Origin: Clostridia bacterium
Lineage (GTDB): Bacteria > Bacillota > Clostridia > Oscillospirales > Acutalibacteraceae
Length of the DNA: 64,000 bases
Reading direction: 5' to 3'
NCBI GenBank assembly: GCA_017549105.1
Contig: JAFYVN010000002.1
Span: 62,001-126,000, forward strand
The translations under genes and the position numbers were made by a program. Numbering within the stretch: position 1 is the stretch's first letter; the number at the start of each line of letters is the position of its first letter. Positions 33,751-42,662 of the stretch are shown here, one piece after another. The notes beneath the pieces are model-generated. The model had not been told where the DNA came from and searched no databases. It was given only the letters and a program-made list of their open reading frames with translations.

Positions 33751-33830
33751 TATAATATAATTACAGATATAATATCACAGTTTCTTGATTTTTTCAAGGT
33801 TATAGTATAATATTATAATCTTTATTATTG

Positions 33831-33859
33831 TTGACATTGACAATCTGTTGTGATATACT
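33831..33859 (+). promoter_or_regulatory. Promoter of the ileS leader
   Basis: TTGACA (33831-33836), 17 bases, TATACT (33854-33859). Transcription would start near 33866, giving a leader of about 290 bases before ileS. Confidence 0.8.
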
Positions 33860-33865
33860 GTATCG

Positions 33866-34125
33866 GTAAAAATAAATACTTGACCGCAAAGATTATGACG
33901 GAGACAGTAGCTTTTGCTTTCAGCAAGCCAAGTGAGGCGGAGACAGTGCGAACCCGCCCTTGCCGCAAAGGTGAATATCACTCCCGAATCGCAAACCGAA
34001 AAAGATTTTTGAGTAGGCTTTGACGGATTCCCGCCGTTACCGGGAGCATAAAGATCGGGTTATGTGGGTTTTATTAATGAATTGTGCCTTGTCCCGTTCG
34101 GGTCAGGGTTTTTATTTTTGTTAAA
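33866..34125 (+). promoter_or_regulatory. T-box leader of ileS (isoleucine specifier), unusual antiterminator
   Basis: T-box hallmarks are visible. Stem I begins with GACGGAGACAGTAGC, which has the AGTA loop. A specifier region reads GTGAATATCACTC with the Ile codon ATC at 33977-33979. GAGTAGGC comes before the stem IIA/B pseudoknot: GACGG (34022-34026) can pair with CCGTT (34034-34038), and TCCCG (34029-34033) with CGGGA (34041-34045). A terminator lies at 34087-34119. Uncharged tRNA-Ile should favour readthrough. The canonical UGGNACCGCG sequence of the antiterminator cannot be found, which is odd. The ATG-like frame starting at 34064 lies in this leader and is not the ileS start. Confidence 0.75.
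34087..34119 (+). terminator. Regulated terminator in the ileS leader
   Basis: CCTTGTCCCG pairs with CGGGTCAGGG with one mismatch and one G-U pair, followed by TTTTTATTTTT. It stands 37 bases before the ileS start codon. Confidence 0.75.
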
Positions 34126-34156
34126 GAATTTTCAAAATAAATCGGAGGAATGCAAA

Positions 34157-37100
34157 ATGTACGAAAAAGTTTCGTCAAATTTTGATTTCGTGACCAGAGA
34201 AAAGGCTGTGCTTGATTTCTGGAAAGAAAATCAGATTTTCGAAAAGAGCATTGAAGAGCGCAAGGGCTGCCCGACATACACCTTCTATGACGGTCCCCCC
34301 ACCGCTAACGGCAAGCCCCATATCGGCCACGTTCTTACCCGCGTTATCAAGGATATGATTCCCAGATACAGAACAATGAAAGGCTATATGGTTCCCAGAA
34401 AAGCAGGTTGGGATACCCACGGTCTTCCCGTTGAGCTTGAAATCGAAAAAGAGCTCGGCATCAACGGCAAAGAGCAGATCGAAAGCTACGGTCTTGAACC
34501 CTTCATCGGCAGATGCAAGGAAAGCGTTTGGAAATATAAGGGTATGTGGGAGGATTTCTCAGGCACAGTCGGCTTCTGGGCTGATATGGACGATCCCTAT
34601 GTTACCTATCACGACAGCTACATCGAATCCATCTGGTGGTCACTCAAAGAAATCTGGAACAAGGGTCTTCTCTACAAAGGCTTCAAGATTGTTCCCTACT
34701 GCCCCAGATGCGGAACTCCCCTTTCATCCCACGAAGTTGCTCAGGGATATAAGGCAGTCAAGGAGCGCTCAGCAGTAGTCAGATTCAAAGTTATCGGCGA
34801 AGATGCTTATTTCCTTGCATGGACAACAACTCCCTGGACTCTCCCCTCAAACTGCGCTCTCTGCGTAAACCCCGAAGAAACCTACTGCAAAGTCAAGGCT
34901 GCTGACGGTTACACATACTATATGGCAAAGGCTCTGCTTGACAACGTTCTCGGTTCACTCGGCGACAAAGAAAACGGCGTTGCCGCTTACGAAATCCTTG
35001 AAACCTACGTCGGTACAGACCTTGAATACAAGGAGTACGAGCCTCTCTTTGCTTGCGCAGGCGAAGTTGCAAAAAAGCAGAACAAAAAGGCGCACTTTGT
35101 TACTGTTGACAGTTACGTTACAATGAGCGACGGTACAGGTATCGTTCACATCGCACCCGCATTCGGTGAAGACGACGCAAAGGTCGGCAGAAACTATGAC
35201 CTTCCCTTCGTTCAGTTTGTTGACGGCAAGGGTAATATGACCGAAGAAACACCCTATGCAGGTATGTTCGTTAAGGACGCAGACCCCAAGGTTCTTGTTG
35301 ATCTTGACAGCGAAGGCAAGCTCTTCTCAGCTCCCAAGTTTGAGCACGACTATCCCTTCTGCTGGAGATGTGACACTCCCCTCATCTACTACGCAAGAGA
35401 ATCCTGGTTCATCAAGATGACAGCTGTTAAGGATAATCTTGTCAAGAATAACAACACCGTAAACTGGATTCCCGAAAGCATCGGTAAGGGCAGATTCGGC
35501 GACTGGCTTGAAAACATTCAGGACTGGGGTATCAGCCGTAACCGTTACTGGGGTACTCCCCTCAACATCTGGGAATGCGAATGCGGTCACAGACATTCAA
35601 TCGGTTCAATCGCAGAGCTCAAAGAAATGAGCAGCAACTGCCCCGAAAATATTGAGCTTCACCGTCCGTTCATCGACGATGTAACAATCAAGTGCGAAAA
35701 GTGCGGCGGCGAAATGAAGAGAGTTCCCGAGGTTATTGACTGCTGGTACGATTCAGGCGCAATGCCCTTCGCACAGCATCACTATCCGTTTGAGAATAAA
35801 GATCTCTTTGAGCAGCAGTTCCCCGCAGAGTTCATCTCCGAGGCTGTTGACCAGACAAGAGGTTGGTTCTATTCACTTATGGCTATCTCAACCCTTCTCT
35901 TTGACAAATCCCCGTATAAGAACGTTATCGTTCTCGGTCTTGTTCAGGACGAAAACGGTCAGAAGATGTCAAAATCCAAGGGTAATGCTGTTGACCCGTT
36001 CGATGCACTTGCAAAGCACGGTGCAGATGCAATCCGCTGGTATTTCTACACCAACTCCGCACCCTGGCTTCCCAACAGATTCCACGATAACGCTGTTGTT
36101 GAAGGCAAGAGAAAGTTTATGGGCACTCTTTGGAACACATACGCTTTCTATATTCTCTACGCAAATATCGATAAGTTTGATCCTTCAAAATATGAACTTG
36201 ATTACAGCAAGCTTTCCGTTATGGATAAGTGGCTTCTTTCAAAGCTCAACACTCTTATCAACACAGTTGACAATTATCTCGATAACTACGCTATTCCCGA
36301 AGCCGCAAAGGCTCTTCAGGCATTTGTTGACGATATGAGTAACTGGTATGTCCGCCGCGGCAGAGAACGTTTCTGGGCACAGGGTCTTGAGCAGGATAAG
36401 ATCAACGCTTATATGACTCTTTACACCGCTCTTGTTACCGTTGTCAAACTTGCTGCTCCCATGATTCCCTTCATGGCAGAAGACATCTACCGTAATCTTG
36501 TTTGCAATATCGACAAGAACGCTCCCATCAGCGTTCATCTTTGCGATTATCCCGTTGCAGATGAAAAGCTCATCGATAAGGATCTTGAAGCTTCAATGGA
36601 TGAAGTTCTCAACATCGTTGTTCTCGGACGTGCAGCAAGAAACACTGCAAATATCAAGAACAGACAGCCTCTCGGCAAGATTTATGCAACCGCTGCAAAG
36701 GCTCTTGATAAGGAATGCTGCGAAATTATCGAAGAAGAACTCAACGTTAAGGAGCTTGAATTCGTTACCGATTCATCAGGTTATGTTTCATACAGCTTCA
36801 AGCCCCAGCTCAAGACTCTCGGACCCAAGTACGGCAAGCTTCTCGGCGCAATCAGAGAAAAGCTCGTTTCACTTGACGGCTCAGCCGCAAAGAAAGAGCT
36901 TGACGAAAAGGGTGCAATCACCTTCACCGCAGGCGATACAGAGATATCACTTGCAGTTGAAGACCTTCTCATCGAAACCGTTCAGAAGGAAGGCTATCAC
37001 GCAGAAAGCGGCAACGGTGTTACCGTTATTCTTGACACAAACCTCACTCCCGAGCTTATCGAAGAAGGCTTCGTAAGAGAGCTTATCTCAAAGATTCAGA

Positions 37101-37312
37101 CAATGCGTAAGGACGCAGGCTTTGAGGTTATGGACACAATCAAGATTTATGTCAGCGGCAACGAAAAGATTGAAGCAATCTTCGCTTCAAATGCAGACGA
37201 AATCAAACACGATGTTCTCGCAACAGACATCATCGCATCCGCAGGCGGTTCATACACCAAGGATTGGGATATCAACGGCGAAAAAGTAACTCTCGGCGTT
37301 GAAAAAAACTAA
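34157..37312 (+). CDS. ileS: Isoleucyl-tRNA synthetase, eukaryote-like (type 2) lineage
   Basis: IleRS charges tRNA-Ile. From the ATG at 34157, preceded by CGGAGG, the protein has 1051 residues, longer than most type 1 bacterial enzymes (about 920-940). The class I motifs are PHIGH (residues 55-58 for HIGH) and KMSKS near residue 603; the editing domain lies between them. The N-terminal form DFPKRE-free, beginning YEKVSSNFDF and with FYDGPPTANGKPHIGH, and the long C-terminal region, fit the type 2 lineage associated with low mupirocin sensitivity. The HIGH motif itself is normal. A T-box leader controls it. Confidence 0.95.
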   Translation: MYEKVSSNFDFVTREKAVLDFWKENQIFEKSIEERKGCPTYTFYDGPPTANGKPHIGHVLTRVIKDMIPRYRTMKGYMVPRKAGWDTHGLPVELEIEKELGINGKEQIESYGLEPFIGRCKESVWKYKGMWEDFSGTVGFWADMDDPYVTYHDSYIESIWWSLKEIWNKGLLYKGFKIVPYCPRCGTPLSSHEVAQGYKAVKERSAVVRFKVIGEDAYFLAWTTTPWTLPSNCALCVNPEETYCKVKAADGYTYYMAKALLDNVLGSLGDKENGVAAYEILETYVGTDLEYKEYEPLFACAGEVAKKQNKKAHFVTVDSYVTMSDGTGIVHIAPAFGEDDAKVGRNYDLPFVQFVDGKGNMTEETPYAGMFVKDADPKVLVDLDSEGKLFSAPKFEHDYPFCWRCDTPLIYYARESWFIKMTAVKDNLVKNNNTVNWIPESIGKGRFGDWLENIQDWGISRNRYWGTPLNIWECECGHRHSIGSIAELKEMSSNCPENIELHRPFIDDVTIKCEKCGGEMKRVPEVIDCWYDSGAMPFAQHHYPFENKDLFEQQFPAEFISEAVDQTRGWFYSLMAISTLLFDKSPYKNVIVLGLVQDENGQKMSKSKGNAVDPFDALAKHGADAIRWYFYTNSAPWLPNRFHDNAVVEGKRKFMGTLWNTYAFYILYANIDKFDPSKYELDYSKLSVMDKWLLSKLNTLINTVDNYLDNYAIPEAAKALQAFVDDMSNWYVRRGRERFWAQGLEQDKINAYMTLYTALVTVVKLAAPMIPFMAEDIYRNLVCNIDKNAPISVHLCDYPVADEKLIDKDLEASMDEVLNIVVLGRAARNTANIKNRQPLGKIYATAAKALDKECCEIIEEELNVKELEFVTDSSGYVSYSFKPQLKTLGPKYGKLLGAIREKLVSLDGSAAKKELDEKGAITFTAGDTEISLAVEDLLIETVQKEGYHAESGNGVTVILDTNLTPELIEEGFVRELISKIQTMRKDAGFEVMDTIKIYVSGNEKIEAIFASNADEIKHDVLATDIIASAGGSYTKDWDINGEKVTLGVEKN

Positions 37313-37324
37313 AATAAGATGATT

Positions 37325-37357
37325 AAACCCCGATGTTCAATGAACATCGGGGTTTTG
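37325..37357 (+). terminator. Terminator after ileS
   Basis: AACCCCGATGTTC pairs perfectly with GAACATCGGGGTT around AAT, followed by TTG and a T-rich stretch. A second bidirectional hairpin lies 36 bases further on. Confidence 0.85.
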
Positions 37358-37392
37358 TTTCAATGTAGGAGACAACCTCTGTGCCGTTCCGA

Positions 37393-37432
37393 AAAAATCG
37401 GGCAGTCGTAATGAACTGCCCGATTTTTTATT
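37393..37432. terminator. Bidirectional terminator
   Basis: AAAAAATCGGGCAGT pairs with ACTGCCCGATTTTTT (37393-37430) with flanking A and T runs. It ends the minus-strand phosphoesterase transcript and backs up the ileS terminator. Confidence 0.85.
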
Positions 37433-39139
37433 TTAGAATATCATCTGATAGATAACCGAAAGAACAGTTGAAATCATCTGAGCAACCTTGTTGAAGATAC
37501 CGTAGATGCTGTCCATAACGTTCTGAACATTGCCTTCGAAGGTATATGTGCCGTAGCCTTCGATTGTGCCGTTGTTGTCGTCAACACCGTCATCATCAAC
37601 GATAAATGCGTGAACAAGAGGTGAAACAGCCGCAAGAAGGAAATATTCCATGGGTGTTACACCGCCGAAAATCTGTGTGCCAAGCTTTGTAAGGTCGGTA
37701 ACGATTGAATCAGTACCGAGGTCAGCAAGGATTGAATTTGCGGCTTCAAGGAAAACTTCGTCGGTAACGGTTGAAAGGTCATCCTTGAGAAGAAGAGCAA
37801 CAAGGCGGAGGAAAATTGTGATTTCGGTTGACTCGAAGTGGAAATCCTCCGAACCTTCGTAGTGAGCGGCAACAAGCTCTGTTACAACCTGCCAGCCGGT
37901 TTCGTATTCACTGTCGGGAATATCGAGGTTATATTCCTTTGCAAGCTCCTGAATACCGCCTTCACCGTAGAGAGGCTGTTCAAGAATCTTGCGGAGTCCG
38001 CCAACAGCTGTGTTAACAAGGTTATAGAAAATTTCACCCTCTGCAATACCCATCTGCTCCATCTTGAGTGAACGGGTAAGTCTCCACTGAACACCAGCTT
38101 TAAGGAAGCCTTTTGCATATGCATTAAGTCCTGCTTCCATAAGGTCGAGCTGTTCCTGAGAATAACCCTTTACGGTTGCGGAAAGTGCTGCTGTGTCAAG
38201 TGTATCAACGGTCTGTGCAGCATATTTGATTTCCTTATCTGTAACTTCAAAAGTTCTGTACTGAAGAGGATACATGGTAAGCGAAGTTGTTGCAAAATCA
38301 TAAATCTTGTTGCCTGCAGGGCTTGTGTATGATGTTGCATCGCTGCAATGCTCATGACCTGTGAACACAAGCTTTATGCCCCAATCAGCAAAGAGCGTTG
38401 CGGTTGAATAGTGGAACTTAACGATGAAATCGTGGCTGAGAAGTCTCTGAAGAGGAAGGTGATCAAGAAGATTATGGTGCATCATAAGGATGGGATATCT
38501 GCCGTCATCCTTTGCTTTCTGAGCCTGCTTGCGTACCCAATCAAGATCATCGGCACCCATACCGTCTTCGGTTGATGCATCATAGTCGCAGCTGTCGAGA
38601 GAAATGAGTCTGTATTTATCGCCAAGGTCAGCAGTATATGAGCAGTTGCTTTCAACGGTTTCAAGAGCTTCCGCATAACCGAAATCGTGATAAATTTCCT
38701 TGAACTTATCATATGTTGTTTCGCAGTTGAGACCTGCATCGTGGTTACCGACGGTAACATAAATCTGCTTGCCGGTCTTTTCTTCAAAAGCCTTGAACTT
38801 TGCTGCAACATCGAGATGCTCCTGCATAATCGATTTGCCATTGTCAGCAATATCACCGGGAATCAGCACAAAATCAACATCATCGTTTTCAGCGCACTGA
38901 TTAAGGAATTCATCAATGATGAAACCGCTTTCGTTTTCCATTGCGGCACGGCGGTTTGCATACCAATAAATTTCATCGTCAATTTCTCCGCTTACGGTAA
39001 GCTCTTCTTCAGGTACATTGTAATGAAGGTCAGAAGCAACCGCAAACTTGAGGTCGGGTTCGTTTTCGGCAGCAAAACCAACCGAAACGCAGGAAACAAC
39101 CATAAGAACCGAAAGTACAACACTGACAAACTTTTTCAT
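37433..39139 (-). CDS. Secreted calcineurin-like metallophosphoesterase
   Basis: The 568-residue protein has a signal peptide (residues 1 to about 23, VSVGFAAEN cleavage region) and a full set of calcineurin-type motifs: SDLHYN, GDIADNG, GNHDAG, MMHHN and GHEHCSD. The remaining 250 residues are helical and of unknown role. It acts outside the membrane on phosphomono- or diesters, for example nucleotides or teichoic acid. The hydrophobic C-terminus (last 25 residues) may help attachment. It starts 14 bases after an NSS symporter gene and is probably cotranscribed with it. Confidence 0.88.
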   Translation of the reverse strand: MKKFVSVVLSVLMVVSCVSVGFAAENEPDLKFAVASDLHYNVPEEELTVSGEIDDEIYWYANRRAAMENESGFIIDEFLNQCAENDDVDFVLIPGDIADNGKSIMQEHLDVAAKFKAFEEKTGKQIYVTVGNHDAGLNCETTYDKFKEIYHDFGYAEALETVESNCSYTADLGDKYRLISLDSCDYDASTEDGMGADDLDWVRKQAQKAKDDGRYPILMMHHNLLDHLPLQRLLSHDFIVKFHYSTATLFADWGIKLVFTGHEHCSDATSYTSPAGNKIYDFATTSLTMYPLQYRTFEVTDKEIKYAAQTVDTLDTAALSATVKGYSQEQLDLMEAGLNAYAKGFLKAGVQWRLTRSLKMEQMGIAEGEIFYNLVNTAVGGLRKILEQPLYGEGGIQELAKEYNLDIPDSEYETGWQVVTELVAAHYEGSEDFHFESTEITIFLRLVALLLKDDLSTVTDEVFLEAANSILADLGTDSIVTDLTKLGTQIFGGVTPMEYFLLAAVSPLVHAFIVDDDGVDDNNGTIEGYGTYTFEGNVQNVMDSIYGIFNKVAQMISTVLSVIYQMIF

Positions 39140-39153
39140 AATATATTCCTCCG

Positions 39154-40509
39154 TTAAATTTTCATAATTCCGAGTGCATCAAGCACCGATGAAATAAGGA
39201 TAAGAACAATGCAAACAGGCGCGATATACTTGATTACAACAGTGAAAAGTGTCTTTGCCTTAAACGGACCGGTAAGCTCAATTTCTTCAATAATAGCCTT
39301 GGGTTTAAGTACGTATCCGATAAAAATGCTGGTAAGGAGAGCAACAATAGGCATAAGAATGCTGTTACTGAAGAAGTCTGACATATCGAGGAAGGTCATA
39401 CCGCCGAGGCTGATGTTGCTCCATACACCGAATCCGAGTGACGAAGGAAGCCCGAGAAGAACACTGAAAACAAGAACAAGAATACAGGTTTTGTTTCTGC
39501 TCCAGCCGATTTTGTCTCTGACAATCGAAACAACTGTTTCCATAAGAGAAATCGAGGATGTAAGAGCTGCAAAAAGAACAAGAACAAAGAATGCTGCACC
39601 GATAAAGCTGCCGCCCTTCATGCTTTCAAAAACCTTAGGAAGGGTAATAAACATAAGTCCGGGGCCCTTGCCGAGAGCTGTTTCGTCTCCGCCGGAGAAA
39701 GCAAAAACAGCAGGAACAATCATAAGACCCGCAAAGAAAGCGATACCTGTATCAAAAATTTCAATCTGTCTTACGGATTTTTCAAGATTAACATCTTTTT
39801 TCATATATGAACCGTAAGTAATCATAATACCCATTGCAAGTGACATTGAATAGAAAAGCTGACCCATAGCCGCAAGAACGGTTGTTGCCGAGAATTTGCT
39901 GAAATCGGGTTTTATATAATAGATAAGTCCGTCGATTGCACCGGGCATAAACAAAACATAAACCGCCACAAAAACTGTCAGCACTACAAGAACGGGCATC
40001 ATAACCTTGCTGACCTTCTCAACACCTTTTTCAACACCGAGAAGAACAACAAGTGCGGTCAGACCGATAAAGAGAAGGAACCAACCGATGGGTTCAAACG
40101 GTTTGGCAATAAAAGTTTCAAAATATCCGTCTGCTGCGGCTTCGCTCATTCCTCCGCTGACAAAAACAGCAAGATACTTCGTAACCCATCCGCCGATGAC
40201 CGAATAATACGGCAAGATGATAATCGGGATTACCGATGCAATAACACCGATGAATGAATATTTTTTGTTAAGTGTGCGGAATGCACCGATTGCGCTCTGA
40301 CCCGTCTTTCTGCCGAGTGCAATTTCAGCGCACATAAGCGCAAAACCGAATGTGACAGCAAGAATAATGTAAACAAGAAGGAAAATTCCTCCTCCGTATT
40401 TTGCCGCAAGATAAGGGAATCGCCAGATATTACCGAGACCGACTGCCGAACCTGCCGCCGCAAGCACGAAGCCGAGTTTACCGGTAAAACTGCTTCTTTT
40501 TTCAGACAT
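39154..40509 (-). CDS. Neurotransmitter:sodium symporter (NSS/SNF) family transporter
   Basis: From the ATG at 40509 the product has 451 residues and eleven or twelve membrane segments. GSAVGLGNIWRFPYLAAKYG is the conserved substrate/sodium-binding first helix of LeuT-fold NSS proteins, which import amino acids with Na+. An in-frame TTG seven codons upstream is less likely, because the purine-rich GAGAGGACGG site is placed for the ATG. The exact amino acid is not predictable. It is followed closely by the secreted phosphoesterase. Confidence 0.92.
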   Translation of the reverse strand: MSEKRSSFTGKLGFVLAAAGSAVGLGNIWRFPYLAAKYGGGIFLLVYIILAVTFGFALMCAEIALGRKTGQSAIGAFRTLNKKYSFIGVIASVIPIIILPYYSVIGGWVTKYLAVFVSGGMSEAAADGYFETFIAKPFEPIGWFLLFIGLTALVVLLGVEKGVEKVSKVMMPVLVVLTVFVAVYVLFMPGAIDGLIYYIKPDFSKFSATTVLAAMGQLFYSMSLAMGIMITYGSYMKKDVNLEKSVRQIEIFDTGIAFFAGLMIVPAVFAFSGGDETALGKGPGLMFITLPKVFESMKGGSFIGAAFFVLVLFAALTSSISLMETVVSIVRDKIGWSRNKTCILVLVFSVLLGLPSSLGFGVWSNISLGGMTFLDMSDFFSNSILMPIVALLTSIFIGYVLKPKAIIEEIELTGPFKAKTLFTVVIKYIAPVCIVLILISSVLDALGIMKI

Positions 40510-40550
40510 AAAATACCGTCCTCTCTTCAATTATAAAAAATAGATATATT

Positions 40551-40579
40551 ATTATCTCATAAATTCAAAAATTTTACAA
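40551..40579 (-). promoter_or_regulatory. Promoter of the NSS symporter-phosphoesterase unit
   Basis: On the minus strand TTGTAA (40579-40574), 17 bases, GATAAT (40556-40551). It is divergent from the SGNH hydrolase promoter. Confidence 0.45.
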
Positions 40580-40616
40580 GCCAAATATATAACTTTGTAA
40601 AAAAATATTGTTTCTA

Positions 40617-40645
40617 TTGATATAAATAATACAATATGATAAAAT
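40617..40645 (+). promoter_or_regulatory. Promoter of the SGNH hydrolase gene
   Basis: TTGATA (40617-40622), 17 bases, TAAAAT (40640-40645), 21 bases before the start codon. The region is AT-rich and other pairs are possible. Confidence 0.4.
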
Positions 40646-40666
40646 TCAGAAAAAGGGGGCATAAAA

Positions 40667-41452
40667 ATGAAACTTACAGATATGCTTTGCACAACAGACG
40701 AAAAACCGCTTGAGAACCTTGTTCACAACGGAGGTTACACCGCAATATTCCGAAGAATCGGAGTTGTGGGCGACAGCCTTTCATCCGGTGAATTCGAAAG
40801 TATTGATAAAAACGGTAACAAGAATTACCACGACTACTTTGAACATTCCTGGGGGCAGCATCTTGCCCGTATGTGCGGCAGCGAATGCATCAACCTTTCA
40901 AGAGGCGGAATGACCGCTAAGGAATACTGCGAAAGCTTTGCAGACAATATGAAATACTGGAGTCCGTCGCTTGCCTGCCATTGTTATATAATAGCACTCG
41001 GTGTTAACGATATCCATAATATGGGTCAGGAAATCGGAACTGTTGCCGATATAAAAGATGATTACACTCAAAACGGAAAAACCTTTGTGGGATATTACGC
41101 TCAAATTATTCAAAGGCTCAAAAAGATTCAACCGAGAGCAAAGTTTTTCCTTATGACCACACCTAAAGAAGAGAGCAGACGTGATCAGAACAAATCACAG
41201 GCTCACAGAAAAGCTCTTTATGAAATCGCAGATTATTTTGACAATGCTTATGTGCTTGACCTCTATGAAAATGCACCCGTCTATACCGACGAATTCAAAA
41301 GCAAATTTTTTATGGGCGGTCATATGAACCCGATGGGTTATGTTTTTACTGCACATATGGTTGCATCATATATTGATTTTATCATCCGTCACAATATGGA
41401 TGATTTCAAAGAAGTCGGATTCATAGGAACGGATCTGAAATACAACGGATAA
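40667..41452 (+). CDS. SGNH/GDSL-family hydrolase
   Basis: The 261-residue protein carries the SGNH blocks: block I VVGDSLSSGEF with the nucleophile serine, block II around LSRGGMTAKE, block III GVNDIHNMG and block V GGHMNPMGY with the catalytic His (the Asp is replaced by Asn-Pro context in HMNP). Members are esterases or lipases acting on acetylated glycans or lipids. There is no signal peptide, so it is cytoplasmic. GGGGG precedes the ATG. It stands alone between terminators. Confidence 0.83.
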   Translation: MKLTDMLCTTDEKPLENLVHNGGYTAIFRRIGVVGDSLSSGEFESIDKNGNKNYHDYFEHSWGQHLARMCGSECINLSRGGMTAKEYCESFADNMKYWSPSLACHCYIIALGVNDIHNMGQEIGTVADIKDDYTQNGKTFVGYYAQIIQRLKKIQPRAKFFLMTTPKEESRRDQNKSQAHRKALYEIADYFDNAYVLDLYENAPVYTDEFKSKFFMGGHMNPMGYVFTAHMVASYIDFIIRHNMDDFKEVGFIGTDLKYNG

Positions 41453-41458
41453 TAAACA

Positions 41459-41495
41459 AGGGGCTGCCTCACACATTGGTGAGACAGCCTCTTTG
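41459..41495. terminator. Terminator between convergent genes
   Basis: A 14-position stem with one mismatch (AGGGGCTGCCTCAC against GTGAGACAGCCTCT) and a six-base loop. T residues are sparse on the plus side and better on the minus side (TTGTTTATT). Confidence 0.7.
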
Positions 41496-41502
41496 ATTAT
41501 TC

Positions 41503-42642
41503 TTATTTGCTTACGGTTGTTCTGTTTCCGAAATCGACAATATAATCATCCGCTTTGTTGTCCGTTCTTACAGGATAATCGGTTGAAATGATGTTTGCTC
41601 CGCTTGCAAACGCATCTTCAAGATTTTTCTTGTTTATTTTACCGAATTCATCTGCACGGGTGCGCACCATAATTTTCTTTTCATCAATAACCTCACCCTT
41701 GATTTCAAGCAATTTACCGGGGTTGTTACAAATAATAAACGATGTGCAGTCTCTGTCAATATCTCTCTCCCTTAGCATCGGAAACATTGCCTGCGTTTTT
41801 ACGGATTCATCAATATCTATGTAGTCCTCTGTTACACCGCAATCATGAAGCAGAACAACAACTTTTCCGAGCATATCCCTGACTTTGCACCAATCATCAG
41901 CCGCACGCATCTCACCGAATGACTCATAATCTCTGAGCATATCAGCGGGAGTGAAAAGCTTTTCTCCAAGACCTTCTTTAAGAACTTCATCAAGAGCCAA
42001 CGCATATTCAAGATTAAAATACTCCATATTCTCAAGCGGAATAAATACCCTTTTGGGTTCGATGATTATTGTTATGGGAAGATGGTCGGGATTGTTATCG
42101 GACCACATTGAAATCTCTTTAAGCGCAAGCGAAAAATCATAGCAAGATGTTGACATTTCAAAATAGGGACTGTGCATACAGGTGAATGAAACATCACCGT
42201 CACGGTCGAATGTTTCGATATCAAGCTCAAAACTTCTTAATCCGCATTCGAGCTGATCGGTAAGGGTTTCGCTTTCAAACCCGATTTTTTTTGCCTTATA
42301 AATTCCGAATGTAAGATCCGAAAGACTTCTGTAAATATTCTTTGCTTCGTCAATAGCAGTAGTCTGATAGCTGTTATGAGTAGCAATAAAGCTCATTTCA
42401 TTGAACTTTACGCCGGATTTAAGCACCGCATCAAGATCACCGTCGTAAATTGAGTTTTCGTCAACGGGTGAAATGCTTTCGCTTTCATATGCCTGTTCAA
42501 GCTCACTTATTCTTTTTGCCTGCAGAGCAATATCTTCTTCAAGTCTGTCAAGGCTTGCGGGGAATAACGAAACAAAGGCAACAATCAACGAAAACAGTGC
42601 AGGTACCCATCGGATTAAATAGTTCAGAATTTTCTGAATCAT
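41503..42642 (-). CDS. Membrane-anchored Ca2+-dependent PI-PLC-like phosphodiesterase
   Basis: The 379-residue protein has a membrane segment at residues 12-30, a short coiled coil and a TIM-barrel-like domain resembling the Ca2+-dependent phosphoinositide phospholipase C family. Visible candidates are ATHNSY (His89), FELDIETF (Glu139, Asp141, Glu143, metal ligands), CMHSPYF (His157), IIIEPK and VLLHDCG. The family cleaves phosphatidylinositol-type phosphodiesters outside the cell. Such proteins are uncommon in Clostridia, and the true substrate here, possibly a glycerophosphodiester or a teichoic-type polymer, is open. It follows the sulP gene by 20 bases on the same strand. Confidence 0.72.
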   Translation of the reverse strand: MIQKILNYLIRWVPALFSLIVAFVSLFPASLDRLEEDIALQAKRISELEQAYESESISPVDENSIYDGDLDAVLKSGVKFNEMSFIATHNSYQTTAIDEAKNIYRSLSDLTFGIYKAKKIGFESETLTDQLECGLRSFELDIETFDRDGDVSFTCMHSPYFEMSTSCYDFSLALKEISMWSDNNPDHLPITIIIEPKRVFIPLENMEYFNLEYALALDEVLKEGLGEKLFTPADMLRDYESFGEMRAADDWCKVRDMLGKVVVLLHDCGVTEDYIDIDESVKTQAMFPMLRERDIDRDCTSFIICNNPGKLLEIKGEVIDEKKIMVRTRADEFGKINKKNLEDAFASGANIISTDYPVRTDNKADDYIVDFGNRTTVSK

Positions 42643-42662
42643 TTTTCTCTCTCCCCGATATT

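Noticed and set aside
33866-34125. Cobalamin riboswitch before ileS
   Set aside because: The B12 box is absent, whereas the isoleucine codon, AGTA loop and IIA/B pseudoknot fit a T-box.
34064-34156. N-terminal extension of ileS from an upstream in-frame start
   Set aside because: The extension lies inside the T-box leader and its terminator; the ATG at 34157 has CGGAGG and the conserved N-terminus.
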